A stretch of 64,000 bases of DNA from Parahaliea mediterranea (GTDB lineage: Bacteria; Pseudomonadota; Gammaproteobacteria; Pseudomonadales; Halieaceae). Both the position numbers and the translations under genes were made by a program. How positions within the stretch are numbered: position 1 is the stretch's first letter; every line of letters starts with the position of its first letter. Positions 17,448 to 26,182 of this stretch are shown in pieces. Where the stretch lies: the NCBI RefSeq assembly GCF_003402235.1, contig NZ_QEWO01000003.1:434001-498000 (forward strand). Reading direction: 5' to 3'. The notes beneath the pieces are model-generated. The model ran no database searches. It was not told the DNA's origin and was given only the letters and a program-made list of their open reading frames with translations.

Positions 17448-19112
17448 ATGCGTACCAGCTCTCAACAACGCATCAACTCGATGACCAGCGCAGGTTACTG
17501 GGGCAGCGATACGCTGCATTCACTGCTCGCCCTGTGGGCCAGCAAGGCACCATCGTCCCTGGCTGTCATCGACCAGCCCAACAAGGCCGAACTCACCGAC
17601 ATCCCGGCGCGCAGGCTCAGCTACGGCGACCTCGATGCGCTCAGCGCCCAGTATGCCGCCGAATTGCTGGCCCTTGGCATCAAGCCGGGTGACCGCCTGC
17701 TGGTGCAACTGCCAAACATCAGCGAACTGATTGCCCTGTACTACGCAACCAGCAGGATTGGCGCAATCATCTCGCCCGTTCCCGTTCAGTACGGTGCCCT
17801 TGAGCTGACGAAGTTTGCTGGCGTACTGAACCCCGCGGCGTTGATCACCCTGCCCCGGCTGCGCAACCAGGCACTGGCAGAGCTCGCCCGCCAGGCCCTC
17901 CCCGGGCTTGCCATCTGGGAGATTGGCAGCGACATCGGCGCTGCCGATACGATCAGCGACGCAGGCCGAGAGCGCCTGCAGGCCCACGAGGCCAGCCAGG
18001 CGGATGCCAACGACATTGTCACCGTGTGCTGGACCTCTGGCACCACGGGCACGCCCAAGGGCGTGCCGCGCTCCCACAATATGTGGATTGCCATCGCCCG
18101 CTACACGATTGCCGCGGGCGCCTACCGCCAGGGCGAAGTCCTGCTCGCTCCCTTTCCCATGATCAACATGGCGGCCATTGGCGGCTTTCTGTTCCCCGCC
18201 GCCCTGCTTGGGGCAACCCTGGTACTACACCACCCCATCGACCCACCGCTCTACCTGCAGCAACTTCAGGACGAACAGGTAACCTTTACCATTGCGCCGC
18301 CGGCCCTGCTCAATCGCCTGGCCCAGCAGAGCGCACTGTGGGCCGACGGCGACTACAGCTCGCTGCGGGCCATCGGTTCCGGTTCGGTGCCGCTGTCGCC
18401 GTCGATGATCGCCACCTTCGAAAACGACTACGGCAAGAAGATCATCAATTTCTACGGTTCCAATGAGGGCATCAGCCTGTTCTCCACACCGGAGATCGCG
18501 CCGAGCCCAGAGTATCGCGCCGCGCTGTTCCCGCGCCTGGGCGTGGAAGGCATGCCCTGGGAAAACGACGCCCATGCCTCCATTCACACCCGGGTCATAG
18601 ACACCGCCACTGGGGCCACCATTACTGAGCCTGGCATCGCCGGCGAACTCTGCATATCCAGCCCGGCCATCTTCGACGGCTACCTGGATCACGACGGCGA
18701 TGGGGTGTTCACGCAAGACGGCTTTTTCCGCACCGGCGATCTGGTGGAAATATGCGGGGAGCCGGCGTGCTACTACCGCATTGTTGGGCGCTGCAAAGAC
18801 ATCATCAACCGCGGCGGCATGAAGATCTCGCCCGCCGAACTCGACACCGTGCTGGAAGGCCACCCGCAATTGCTGGAAGCGGCGGTTTGCGCCTACCCCG
18901 ACGACATGCTGGGAGAAAAGGTGTGTGCCTGCATCGTGCCCAGCGATGACGCACCCGAACCCTCCCTGGAAGACCTGTGCCGCTGGATGCTGGACAAAGG
19001 CATTGCCAAGTTCAAGCTGCCTGAGCGGTTGGAGGTTTTTGACGCACTGCCCCGCAATCCTGTGGGCAAGGTGGTACGCAGCCAGCTACAAGCACTGGTA
19101 GAAGGACGATAA
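17448..19112 (+). CDS. Acyl-CoA ligase, AMP-forming (copy A)
   Basis: The 554-residue ANL-superfamily enzyme carries the P-loop TSGTTGTPKGVPRS, the A5 region FYGSNEGIS, GDLVEI, the hinge GRCKDIINRGGMKISPAEL and the C-terminal catalytic Lys in NPVGKVVR. It activates a carboxylic acid to its CoA thioester through an acyl-adenylate in the cytoplasm. The start at 17448 follows a weak GGGGAGA ribosome site. The stop is four bases before the thiolase gene. Substrate cannot be read from the sequence; the cassette context suggests an acid made by oxidative cleavage. Confidence 0.92.
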   Translation: MRTSSQQRINSMTSAGYWGSDTLHSLLALWASKAPSSLAVIDQPNKAELTDIPARRLSYGDLDALSAQYAAELLALGIKPGDRLLVQLPNISELIALYYATSRIGAIISPVPVQYGALELTKFAGVLNPAALITLPRLRNQALAELARQALPGLAIWEIGSDIGAADTISDAGRERLQAHEASQADANDIVTVCWTSGTTGTPKGVPRSHNMWIAIARYTIAAGAYRQGEVLLAPFPMINMAAIGGFLFPAALLGATLVLHHPIDPPLYLQQLQDEQVTFTIAPPALLNRLAQQSALWADGDYSSLRAIGSGSVPLSPSMIATFENDYGKKIINFYGSNEGISLFSTPEIAPSPEYRAALFPRLGVEGMPWENDAHASIHTRVIDTATGATITEPGIAGELCISSPAIFDGYLDHDGDGVFTQDGFFRTGDLVEICGEPACYYRIVGRCKDIINRGGMKISPAELDTVLEGHPQLLEAAVCAYPDDMLGEKVCACIVPSDDAPEPSLEDLCRWMLDKGIAKFKLPERLEVFDALPRNPVGKVVRSQLQALVEGR

Positions 19113-19116
19113 ACCC

Positions 19117-20349
19117 ATGACATCGATTTATATCCTCGGCGGCGCGCAAACCGACTTTGCGCGCAACTGGGCCCGGGAGGGCCTGGGCATTTATGACATG
19201 TTCGAGGAAGCCCTGCACGGCGCCGTGCGCGACGCCTCCATCGAACCCTGCCAGATCCAGGTGGGCCACGTCGGCAACTTCGTGGGCGACCTGTTCTGCG
19301 GGCAGGGCCAGCTCAACGGCTTTTTCGCCGAGGTATACCCCGAGCTGACCGGCATACCCACCGCGCGCCACGAAGCCGCATGCGCCTCTGGCACTATGGC
19401 CATACTGGCCGCCATGCGCGACATAGAAGCGGGCCACTACCAGGTAGCCGCAGTGGTCGGCGTGGAGCTGATGCGCAATGTCGATGGCCGCACCGGCGCC
19501 GAGCATCTGGGCGCGGCGGCGTGGGCGGGCCGCGAAGCGCTGGACTGCACCTACCCCTGGCCACACATGTTCGACCAGGTCATTCGCGAATACGATGCCC
19601 GCTACGGTATCCACGGCGACGCCCTGCTGCGCATCGCCGAAATCAACTTCAGCAACGCGCGCACCAACCCCCGCGCCCAGAGCCGGAGCTGGCAGTTCCC
19701 CGAGGGCAGCTTCAGTTGCAATGACGAACTCAACCCGGTGATCGAAGGCCGGGTGCGGCGGCAGGATTGCGGCCAGATCACCGATGGCGCCGCCTGCGTG
19801 ATTCTCGCCGGTGAATCCGCCGCCAGAGAACATGCCGAGCGCACCGGCACATCGCTGGCCAACATTCCGCGCATCAAGGGCTGGGGACATCGCTCTGCCC
19901 CCCTGTCACTGGCCAGCAAGCTGCAACGCAGCGCGGGCGCTCCGCTGATCTTTCCCCACGTCCGGGATATGTTCAACGACGCACTGCGCCGCGCCGGGAT
20001 TGGCGCCGTAACCGAGCTGGATGGCCTGGAAACCCACGACTGTTTCTCGATCACCGAATACATGGTCATTGACCATTCGGGCCTGACCGCTCCCGGCGAA
20101 AGCTGGAAGGCGGTTATGGATGGTCGCATCACCCGCGATGGCGACTTTCCCATCAACCCCAGCGGCGGGCTTATCGGCCTTGGTCACCCGGTGGGGGCCA
20201 CCGGCGTGCGCATGGCCCTGGACTGCGCGCGCCAGGTGACCGGCCGCGCAGACGGCTACCAACTGGCCAACGCCCGCACCCTTGCCACCTTCAACCTGGG
20301 CGGCAGTGCCACCACCTGCTCCAGCCTGATTATTGGGTGTGACCAATGA
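19117..20349 (+). CDS. SCP-x/acetyl-CoA acetyltransferase-type thiolase (copy A)
   Basis: The 410-residue thiolase-fold protein has the nucleophile Cys in AACASGTMA (about residue 89), the His/Asp block ETHDCFSITEY and the GGLIGLGHPVGATG motif. The C-terminal NLGGSATT replaces the CxG of classical thiolases, as in sterol-carrier-protein-x-type enzymes. Such enzymes cleave branched or ring-derived 3-ketoacyl-CoA. Its stop codon overlaps the start of the next thiolase (ATGA), indicating translational coupling. Copy B at 58428 is alike over its whole length. Confidence 0.85.
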   Translation: MTSIYILGGAQTDFARNWAREGLGIYDMFEEALHGAVRDASIEPCQIQVGHVGNFVGDLFCGQGQLNGFFAEVYPELTGIPTARHEAACASGTMAILAAMRDIEAGHYQVAAVVGVELMRNVDGRTGAEHLGAAAWAGREALDCTYPWPHMFDQVIREYDARYGIHGDALLRIAEINFSNARTNPRAQSRSWQFPEGSFSCNDELNPVIEGRVRRQDCGQITDGAACVILAGESAAREHAERTGTSLANIPRIKGWGHRSAPLSLASKLQRSAGAPLIFPHVRDMFNDALRRAGIGAVTELDGLETHDCFSITEYMVIDHSGLTAPGESWKAVMDGRITRDGDFPINPSGGLIGLGHPVGATGVRMALDCARQVTGRADGYQLANARTLATFNLGGSATTCSSLIIGCDQ

Positions 20350-21536
20350 CCGACGCCTTTATCTACGATGCCATTCGCAGCCCAAGGGGGCGAGCCAAGG
20401 AGTTCGGTGGGCTACACCCGCTGACGCCCCAGGAGCTGCTCAAGCAACTGTATGACGCACTCACCACCCGAACCGGGCTGGATCCACAGCAGGTGGGCGA
20501 TGTCATACTCGGCTGCGCCACCCAGCATGGCGAGCAGGCAGGCAACATTGCCAAATCCTCCACCCTGTATGCGGGCTGGCCGAGTGCAGTTCCGGGCATG
20601 ACCATCAACCGCTACTGCTCGTCCGGTATCGAGAGTGTTGCCCTGGCCGCCCTCAAGGTGCAGGCCGGCCTGGGCTCACTCAATGTGGCGGGAGGCGTGG
20701 AAATGATGTCGCGCGTGCCCATGCTGGCGGACGATGCCCGGGTCTTCAAGGATCCGGATTTTGCCGCCCGCTGCCGCATGCTGATGATGGGCAATGGCGC
20801 CGACCTGGTGGCCAGCCTGCAGGGCGTCAGTCGCGAGGAGGCCGATGCCCTTGCCCTTGGCAGCCACACCCGCGCGGCCTACGCCCAGGACAACAACTAC
20901 TACACCTCCATAGTACCCATCCAATCCCCCGGCGGGGGCTGGATCGACAAGGACGAGTGCATCCGCCGCAATACCACCGCAGAAAGCCTGGCCGCCCTGG
21001 CGCCGGCATTCGCTGCGGCCGGCGCAGCCGGGGTCGATGCCTACCAGCTGTCCGCTCACCCCCAGCTCGGCGCCGTTCAGCACATTCACACCGCGGGCAA
21101 TTCACCCGCCATGGCTGATGGCGCGGCACTGGTGATCGTCGGTGGCGAGAATGTCATGGATGCCAAGCCAAGAGCACGGATTTTGTCATCAGTGGTTGTA
21201 GCCGCCGATCCCACACAGGTGCTGTCGGGCTGTGTTGAAGCCACCAGGGCGCTGCTCAAAAAACACCGGCTCAAGGCTTCGGATATCGACCTGTTCGAAA
21301 TCCACGAGGCCTTTGCCGCCATTGCGGTTATGGCGCACCGCGAGCTGAACATTCCGCTGGACAAGCTGAACGTGAATGGCGGCGTGATCGCGCTGGGCCA
21401 CCCTATGGGCGCCACCGGCGCGATGATGCTCGGCACGCTGCTCGACGAACTGGAGCGGCGCAACCTGCAGCGGGGCGTGGTGTCCGCCGCGGGAGCGGCG
21501 GGCACCGGTAGCGCGATGTTGATTGAACGATGCTGA
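20346..21536 (+). CDS. FadI/FadA-type thiolase lacking the second catalytic Cys (copy A)
   Basis: The 396-residue thiolase has the nucleophile Cys in NRYCSSGIES, EIHEAFAAI and NGGVIALGHPMGATG. In classical enzymes the C-terminal region reads ACAAGG or CIGGG and supplies a second Cys that acts as base. Here the aligned segment is SAAGAAGTGSA, with no Cys. The same change is in copy B (59657), so it is not a sequencing error. The protein may thus have a modified mechanism or another base. Its start overlaps the previous stop by four bases. It converges on the AraC gene. Confidence 0.88.
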   Translation: MTDAFIYDAIRSPRGRAKEFGGLHPLTPQELLKQLYDALTTRTGLDPQQVGDVILGCATQHGEQAGNIAKSSTLYAGWPSAVPGMTINRYCSSGIESVALAALKVQAGLGSLNVAGGVEMMSRVPMLADDARVFKDPDFAARCRMLMMGNGADLVASLQGVSREEADALALGSHTRAAYAQDNNYYTSIVPIQSPGGGWIDKDECIRRNTTAESLAALAPAFAAAGAAGVDAYQLSAHPQLGAVQHIHTAGNSPAMADGAALVIVGGENVMDAKPRARILSSVVVAADPTQVLSGCVEATRALLKKHRLKASDIDLFEIHEAFAAIAVMAHRELNIPLDKLNVNGGVIALGHPMGATGAMMLGTLLDELERRNLQRGVVSAAGAAGTGSAMLIERC

Positions 21537-21541
21537 AACAC

Positions 21542-22405
21542 CTAAATGTGATGATCACGGTACACGCTCGGTGATTGGCCCACATGCTGCTTGAAGGTTC
21601 TGCTCAGATGGGCGTGGCTGGAAAAACCTGTGCTGCAGGCAATTTCTGTAATAGAGGCCGCTGAGTGAATCAGCAGCCACTGGGCGCGGCGTATGCGCTG
21701 CTCAATTACATATCGGCCAGGTGTGGCACCGAACGCACGCCGAAAGCCGCTAAGAAATGCTTCACTATTCATACCCACCATCGCCTGCAGTTCCGCTACC
21801 GTAATGCGCTCAGCCAGCTTGTTGTGGATATAGGTGCGCAGGGCCTTGATCCTCGCACTATCGAACTGCGGGTGGGTAGGCTCCCGCGCCGGCGCGCAGC
21901 CGTATGCACGATAAAGGTGTAAACACAGGGAGCGCAGTACGGAATCAGCAAGCATGGCCGATACGTCGTCGGCATCGCACGCCGTCGCCTGCATGAATTC
22001 GCGCATGGCCCAGTAGCAGAAGGGGTCACGCACCCCCTGCATAGGCGAGAGTGTCTCCAGGCTAGGCAGGCCGGAGAACAATCTGATCATGAAATCTTCA
22101 TGCAGCGTGATAACCGCATACTCAATATCGCCGCCGCGGGCACGGCTGGCATATCGGTATCCCGCCGGAACAATCCAGACTTCTTCTACGTTGGCTGGCG
22201 CAACCGACATGGAGCATCCGTCAAGTTCAGTTTCCAGCTCGGTCATACGCCCGGCGAGATGCACAATGACAGAATGCCGCCGATCCTGGATGGACCATTC
22301 AACTCCGCCTTCAATATTTTCACGCGTAAATTCAATATCCACGCCATCCAGAAAAGCCCATTTTCTGGTAGAGCGAGCCACCTCTGCCGACACCGTTTTC
22401 TCCAT
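21542..22405 (-). CDS. AraC-family transcriptional regulator
   Basis: The 288-residue protein has an N-terminal effector domain and a C-terminal pair of helix-turn-helix motifs (ITVAELQAMVGMNSEAFL and SITEIACSTGFSSHAHLSRTF), ending with the usual PSVYRD. The start at 22405 (MEKTVSAE) is chosen because GAGGGA lies five bases upstream; the longer frame to 22552 lacks such a site and is basic and Cys/Arg-rich. It is divergent from the SDR gene at 22573, which it probably controls, and converges on cassette A. The ligand is unknown. Confidence 0.88.
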   Translation of the reverse strand: MEKTVSAEVARSTRKWAFLDGVDIEFTRENIEGGVEWSIQDRRHSVIVHLAGRMTELETELDGCSMSVAPANVEEVWIVPAGYRYASRARGGDIEYAVITLHEDFMIRLFSGLPSLETLSPMQGVRDPFCYWAMREFMQATACDADDVSAMLADSVLRSLCLHLYRAYGCAPAREPTHPQFDSARIKALRTYIHNKLAERITVAELQAMVGMNSEAFLSGFRRAFGATPGRYVIEQRIRRAQWLLIHSAASITEIACSTGFSSHAHLSRTFKQHVGQSPSVYRDHHI

Positions 22406-22572
22406 AAGTCCCTCAACAGAAATATGCAAGCGCCCAAGGAATGTGAAAGCAACGCGGTAGCGAGAATCGTACCATAGCTTTCGGCGACGGGGCGCCGTAC
22501 AGCAGCCGACAGAAAACCACCTAACAGGCTGCCACATGTTTATACGACCCAATCACGCATCAGAGGCAAACT

Positions 22573-23343
22573 ATGAACAATTCACTGCAGGGAAAAGTCG
22601 TTATCATCGCCGGCGGCGCCAAGAATCTGGGCGGTCTTCTGGCGCGCGAATGTGCAAGAAAAGGTGCCAAGGCGGTTGCCATTCACTACAACAGCGACAG
22701 TACGAAAGCGGCGGCTGATGACACCATCGCAGCCATTCGCGCCGCTGGCGCCGAAGCGGTTGCCTTCCAGGCAGACCTCACCAGCGCAGCGGCCATGGAG
22801 CAGTTGTTTTCCGATGTGGTAGAAGCTGTCGGGCCACCTGACATCGCCATCAATACCGTCGGTATGGTGGTGAAAAAGCCCCTGTCTGAGGTGACCGAGG
22901 AAGTCTTCGATCAATCCTGCGCCGTCAATGTCAAGTCCGCCTTCTTCTTTATCAAGGAAGCTGGCCAACACATCAACGACAACGGAAAGATCTGCACCAT
23001 TGTAACCTCACTGCTCGGCGCCTTTACGCCCTTCTACGCAGCTTACGAAGGCCTCAAGGCGCCGGTCGAGCACTTCACTCGCGCAGCAGCAAAGGAACTG
23101 GGAGAACGGGGTATCTCCGTCAACGCCATTGGCCCTGGCCCAATGGATACCCCCTTCTTCTACCCCGCCGAGGGTGACGACGCCGTAGCCTATCACCGGT
23201 CCGCTGCCGCGCTATCCTCCTTTTCCAAAACCGGGCTTACCGACATTGAGGATATAGTTCCGTGGATTCTGTTCATGGTATCCGAGGGCTGGTGGATGAC
23301 CGGCCAGACCATTCTGGTGAACGGTGGGTACACCACGAAATAG
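22573..23343 (+). CDS. Short-chain dehydrogenase/reductase
   Basis: The 256-residue classical SDR has the cofactor loop GGAKNLGGLLA (a variant of TGxxxGxG), NTVGMVV in the NNAG position, a catalytic Ser in VTSLLGAF and YEGLK as the YxxxK pair. The fold ends with the usual WMTGQTILVNGGYTTK. It probably oxidises or reduces a hydroxy or keto group with NAD(P). It is divergent from the AraC gene across 167 bases, suggesting ligand-controlled expression. The substrate is not evident. Confidence 0.88.
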   Translation: MNNSLQGKVVIIAGGAKNLGGLLARECARKGAKAVAIHYNSDSTKAAADDTIAAIRAAGAEAVAFQADLTSAAAMEQLFSDVVEAVGPPDIAINTVGMVVKKPLSEVTEEVFDQSCAVNVKSAFFFIKEAGQHINDNGKICTIVTSLLGAFTPFYAAYEGLKAPVEHFTRAAAKELGERGISVNAIGPGPMDTPFFYPAEGDDAVAYHRSAAALSSFSKTGLTDIEDIVPWILFMVSEGWWMTGQTILVNGGYTTK

Positions 23344-23445
23344 GCAGCAGAAATCAGCTGGAATCATCACAAGTCGGGTGGTCGACTTAACGACTTCTGT
23401 GGGAACCAAACGCTCTTCTCTTTACGCAACCGAAAGGCGTAGGCT

Positions 23446-23718
23446 ATGCGAACACTAATTATTATTGGTTTGGGGTTTCTGGCACTTTTCGCATTGGTCT
23501 ACGCTGTCCGTGCGCTGGCAAGGGATCGCCCCGGTATCATACGACTGGCGCTCATGCTGTTTATTCCCGCCTGGGGTCTGGCTGCCCTGTATAACCTTTG
23601 GCTGGGTTTGAGTAGCGGCTATTCACTCGCGGAAGAACTGCCCATCTTCGCCCTGATTTTCTCGCCGCCTGCTATCGCAGCGCTGCTGATTCGCGCGAAT
23701 ATCACACCCAAATCCTGA
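23446..23718 (+). CDS. Small hydrophobic membrane protein, unknown function
   Basis: The 90-residue protein has three hydrophobic segments: about 2-22, 35-58 and 66-84. A short basic stretch (RALARDRPG) lies between the first two. I recognise no family. It is 102 bases downstream of the SDR gene on the same strand. An ATG at 23446 is preceded by AACCGAAAGG, a weak ribosome site. It is probably a real gene because the frame is clean and the composition is membrane-like. Confidence 0.55.
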   Translation: MRTLIIIGLGFLALFALVYAVRALARDRPGIIRLALMLFIPAWGLAALYNLWLGLSSGYSLAEELPIFALIFSPPAIAALLIRANITPKS

Positions 23719-23748
23719 CAACGGGAAAACGCTGCGGCCTATCGATAG

Positions 23749-24444
23749 CTACCAGAGCTTCCTCCCCCTCACACCACCCAGGACACACACCAGGCCCACC
23801 AACAGAGCGATGGCCGCAGGCGACAGTGTGGGCACAGCACGTGGCGATAGCGGAACAGGTGGCTCAACGGGCGGGTCAGGTGGGACGACGGGGGGGCCAC
23901 CCGGGATAATCTGCCATTGCCCGGCTGCTAGCGACGAGGCGCGCGAGTACCCGCGCCCAAACAACAGCGATGAGCAGGGAGTATCCGCGGCGGGAAAGCT
24001 ACGGCAGGGCGCGTCGTTGACCAGTTCATCCCGCGAATTCACGAAGGATAGCCACATTCTGTCTATCGGTGCGTCATGACTGTGTGGCAGCGGGCTGTAG
24101 AGAAAGAAATTCCAAGAAACGATATTTCCTGTCGCATCAGTACTGACAATAAGCTGCGGCCCGGCGCCCAGGGCATCGTAAAAGATACCCGCACCAGCCG
24201 CGACGGTGTTCACTGTGTCATTGAACGACCAATCACTAATCTGAGCGCCTATATCAACGTCTACAAGGTTGGCTGGCAGCGGTGAAGTGGTTTCGATAAA
24301 TCCTGTCACCACGGCACCCGTTACGTAGGCAGTGCCGGCATCAATGCGCTCTACCGGCGCGCCTGTATACTCGTAACGTGTGCTTTGCCCGAAACTAAAA
24401 CAGGGCAAAAATAACAACACCGCTGCCAATTTTCCCGACGCCAT
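23749..24444 (-). CDS. Exported protein with IPTL-CTERM-like sorting tail
   Basis: The start at 24444 gives a signal peptide (MASGKLAAVLLFLPCFSFGQS) preceded by GGGAGAAGGGAC; the extension to 24504 is less likely. The body resembles the bead-like domains of PEP-CTERM-type secreted proteins. A proline-rich linker (VVPPDPPVEPPVPLSP) precedes a C-terminal VPTLSPAAIALLVG, a hydrophobic stretch and RGRK. This tripartite tail fits the IPTL-CTERM class of exosortase-like sorting signals, so surface or outer-membrane processing is predicted. No sorting enzyme is in the window. SurE lies upstream on the same strand. Confidence 0.65.
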   Translation of the reverse strand: MASGKLAAVLLFLPCFSFGQSTRYEYTGAPVERIDAGTAYVTGAVVTGFIETTSPLPANLVDVDIGAQISDWSFNDTVNTVAAGAGIFYDALGAGPQLIVSTDATGNIVSWNFFLYSPLPHSHDAPIDRMWLSFVNSRDELVNDAPCRSFPAADTPCSSLLFGRGYSRASSLAAGQWQIIPGGPPVVPPDPPVEPPVPLSPRAVPTLSPAAIALLVGLVCVLGGVRGRKLW

Positions 24445-24578
24445 GTCCCTTCTCCCCGGCTCCATAACCACATCGCCAAGGGTCGCCGTTACCCAAGCTC
24501 GCACCTAGCATGCAGTACAAGCCCGGGAATTACCAGACAACGCGCCCATCAATGGAGCGGTGGTATACGACCCGCCCC

Positions 24579-25574
24579 TCAGTAACCCATCATTCGCAGT
24601 GTCCGCCGCAGCTTGGACAGGAATTTTCGCGAGCCTTTCCGCGGCTTTTTGTTCAGCGAGAAATCACCATCTATCGGCACGATCGCTACATAGTTCAACC
24701 CGGTAAGGGTGGTATCGGCATCGCGCGCTTCCTGCAGGCTGACTGGCGCATAGTCGAGAACACCGCCGGCAACAGCGGTACCATCGTCAACGTCGACACA
24801 TTCTTCTCTGCAGCCATAGACCACCGAGCTAGGGACACCACGCAAGATGCCGACCTGTCCCTGGCGCGCAATCCGGGCGCCATAGATCTGATCAGCCGGC
24901 GGGTAGTTGATGTTGAGGCCAACACCCTGCGGCATCAGCTCGCCGCTACGGGATACCGATTCCAGCGTAGCAATAAAGTCCACCAGCCACTGCGCAACAG
25001 TGTCGAACTGCCGCTGGTTGAGCGCCTCGCATTCGGGCGTGTGGTCGTCGCAGCGTTCATCGGTGCTGATGGCAATCGCCGGCAGCTGGTGATTGCCAAT
25101 AACCGTCGACAGGGCGCTGTTAGCTGCGCCGACCGTCCCTGAGAGCAGAGCAATGGCGCCGGTGTTCTGGCCAGCGTTGATGCCGGATATCAACAGGTCC
25201 GGCGCAGCGCCGCCCAACACGGTTTCGGCAATGGAAATGCCCACCGCCCCGGCGGTGACCGGTTCAGCGCCTGTAATACCATCACTCAGGGCCACCGAGT
25301 ACTCCAACGCCCCGTCCATGGAGTTCTGCTTAACAATCTCCAGCGATGACAGGTTGATCGCCGCGCTGGATGCACTTTGCTGGGTCAACGACCCGGACAG
25401 CACGACACTGTGCCCCGCTCCTACCAAAGCGGATTTCATCGCCTGTATGCCCTGCGCACTCCAACCATCGTCGTTGGTGAGCACGATATTCAGAGCAGCT
25501 GCATCATTCGATACCGCGCCGCCCAGAATAGACGCACTGAGTGCGAAACCTGTAAGTAGTTGCTTCATTGCCAT
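24579..25574 (-). CDS. Exported SurE-family 5'/3'-nucleotidase-like phosphatase
   Basis: A signal peptide (about 1-28, MAMKQLLTGFALSASILGG) precedes the SurE core. LNIVLTNDDGWSAQGI holds the paired Asp metal ligands, LLISGINAGQNTG is the second SurE motif and VGAANSAL follows. Housekeeping SurE is cytoplasmic, about 250 residues and lacks a signal, so this 331-residue form is probably a secreted acid phosphatase or nucleotidase of the same fold. The C-terminal ~80 residues are extra relative to SurE. It may be co-transcribed with the IPTL-CTERM gene 134 bases downstream. Confidence 0.8.
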   Translation of the reverse strand: MAMKQLLTGFALSASILGGAVSNDAAALNIVLTNDDGWSAQGIQAMKSALVGAGHSVVLSGSLTQQSASSAAINLSSLEIVKQNSMDGALEYSVALSDGITGAEPVTAGAVGISIAETVLGGAAPDLLISGINAGQNTGAIALLSGTVGAANSALSTVIGNHQLPAIAISTDERCDDHTPECEALNQRQFDTVAQWLVDFIATLESVSRSGELMPQGVGLNINYPPADQIYGARIARQGQVGILRGVPSSVVYGCREECVDVDDGTAVAGGVLDYAPVSLQEARDADTTLTGLNYVAIVPIDGDFSLNKKPRKGSRKFLSKLRRTLRMMGY

Positions 25575-25646
25575 TGCCTCTTATCACTCCCTTGAATGTA
25601 TCGGTGTAATCCCTGACATTGGCGCGCAGCGATTCGGACCCCAGGA

Positions 25647-26129
25647 TCAATGACCATCCGTCGCTCCACGCGCCTTTAAGATCAGCGCTGTGGCCGTACC
25701 TTTTGCTATTAGGCGGCCCTCATCATTGCGCAGCCAGCCTTCCGCCATGCAAGTGCGACGGCCGCTGTGCTCTATTCGCGCGCCCACCAGCACAGCCTGG
25801 TCATCCGGCAACAGTGAATCGATGAACTTGATCGACAGATCCATCATGGTGTAGCTGCTACCCGGACTCAGCGTTGTGGTGATCGCTGATCCGATCGCCG
25901 TATCAAGCAGCGAAGCCAGTATGCCCCTATGCACAGTGCCCTGATGGTCAACGTGCGCCGCGCGCGGTGTGTAGCGGTAGCAAACATTACCTTTGGCAAT
26001 GCGCTCTACCTCGTACGCCAAGTCACAGGCGACACCCGGCCGGCATTCCTCGTCTTCTTCGAGAATGCGCGCCCGGGTCAGGCCGCTGAGCTGGATGTAG
26101 GCATGATGCTGATTGATGTTGCTTTGCAC
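25647..26129 (-). CDS. PaaI-family hotdog thioesterase
   Basis: The 160-residue protein has the hotdog helix motif HVDHQGTVHRGILASLLDTA, the PaaI/YbgC-type HGG-like active-site region, and the strand SYTMMDLSIKFI. Such enzymes hydrolyse aromatic or medium-chain acyl-CoA thioesters, releasing CoA in stalled catabolic pathways. It lies 53 bases downstream of the carotenoid oxygenase gene on the same strand and could be in its operon. Translation from 26129 gives a normal family N-terminus. Confidence 0.82.
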   Translation of the reverse strand: MQSNINQHHAYIQLSGLTRARILEEDEECRPGVACDLAYEVERIAKGNVCYRYTPRAAHVDHQGTVHRGILASLLDTAIGSAITTTLSPGSSYTMMDLSIKFIDSLLPDDQAVLVGARIEHSGRRTCMAEGWLRNDEGRLIAKGTATALILKARGATDGH

Positions 26130-26182
26130 GTAGCTGATACCTTTATTGGCTTTTATTATGCCGGTGGCGCCTGTTTCCGTGT

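Larger units (their letters stand above)
16510..21536 (+). repeat. Four-gene CoA cassette, copy A (paralogous to 55826-60850)
   Basis: The genes NMO-like flavoprotein, acyl-CoA ligase, SCP-x-type thiolase and FadI-type thiolase occur in the same order, orientation and near-identical spacing as in copy B. The two thiolase genes overlap by the same ATGA in both copies. Proteins align across their whole length by eye, but the DNA has diverged at many synonymous positions. This suggests an old duplication or separate acquisition of related modules. Confidence 0.9.
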
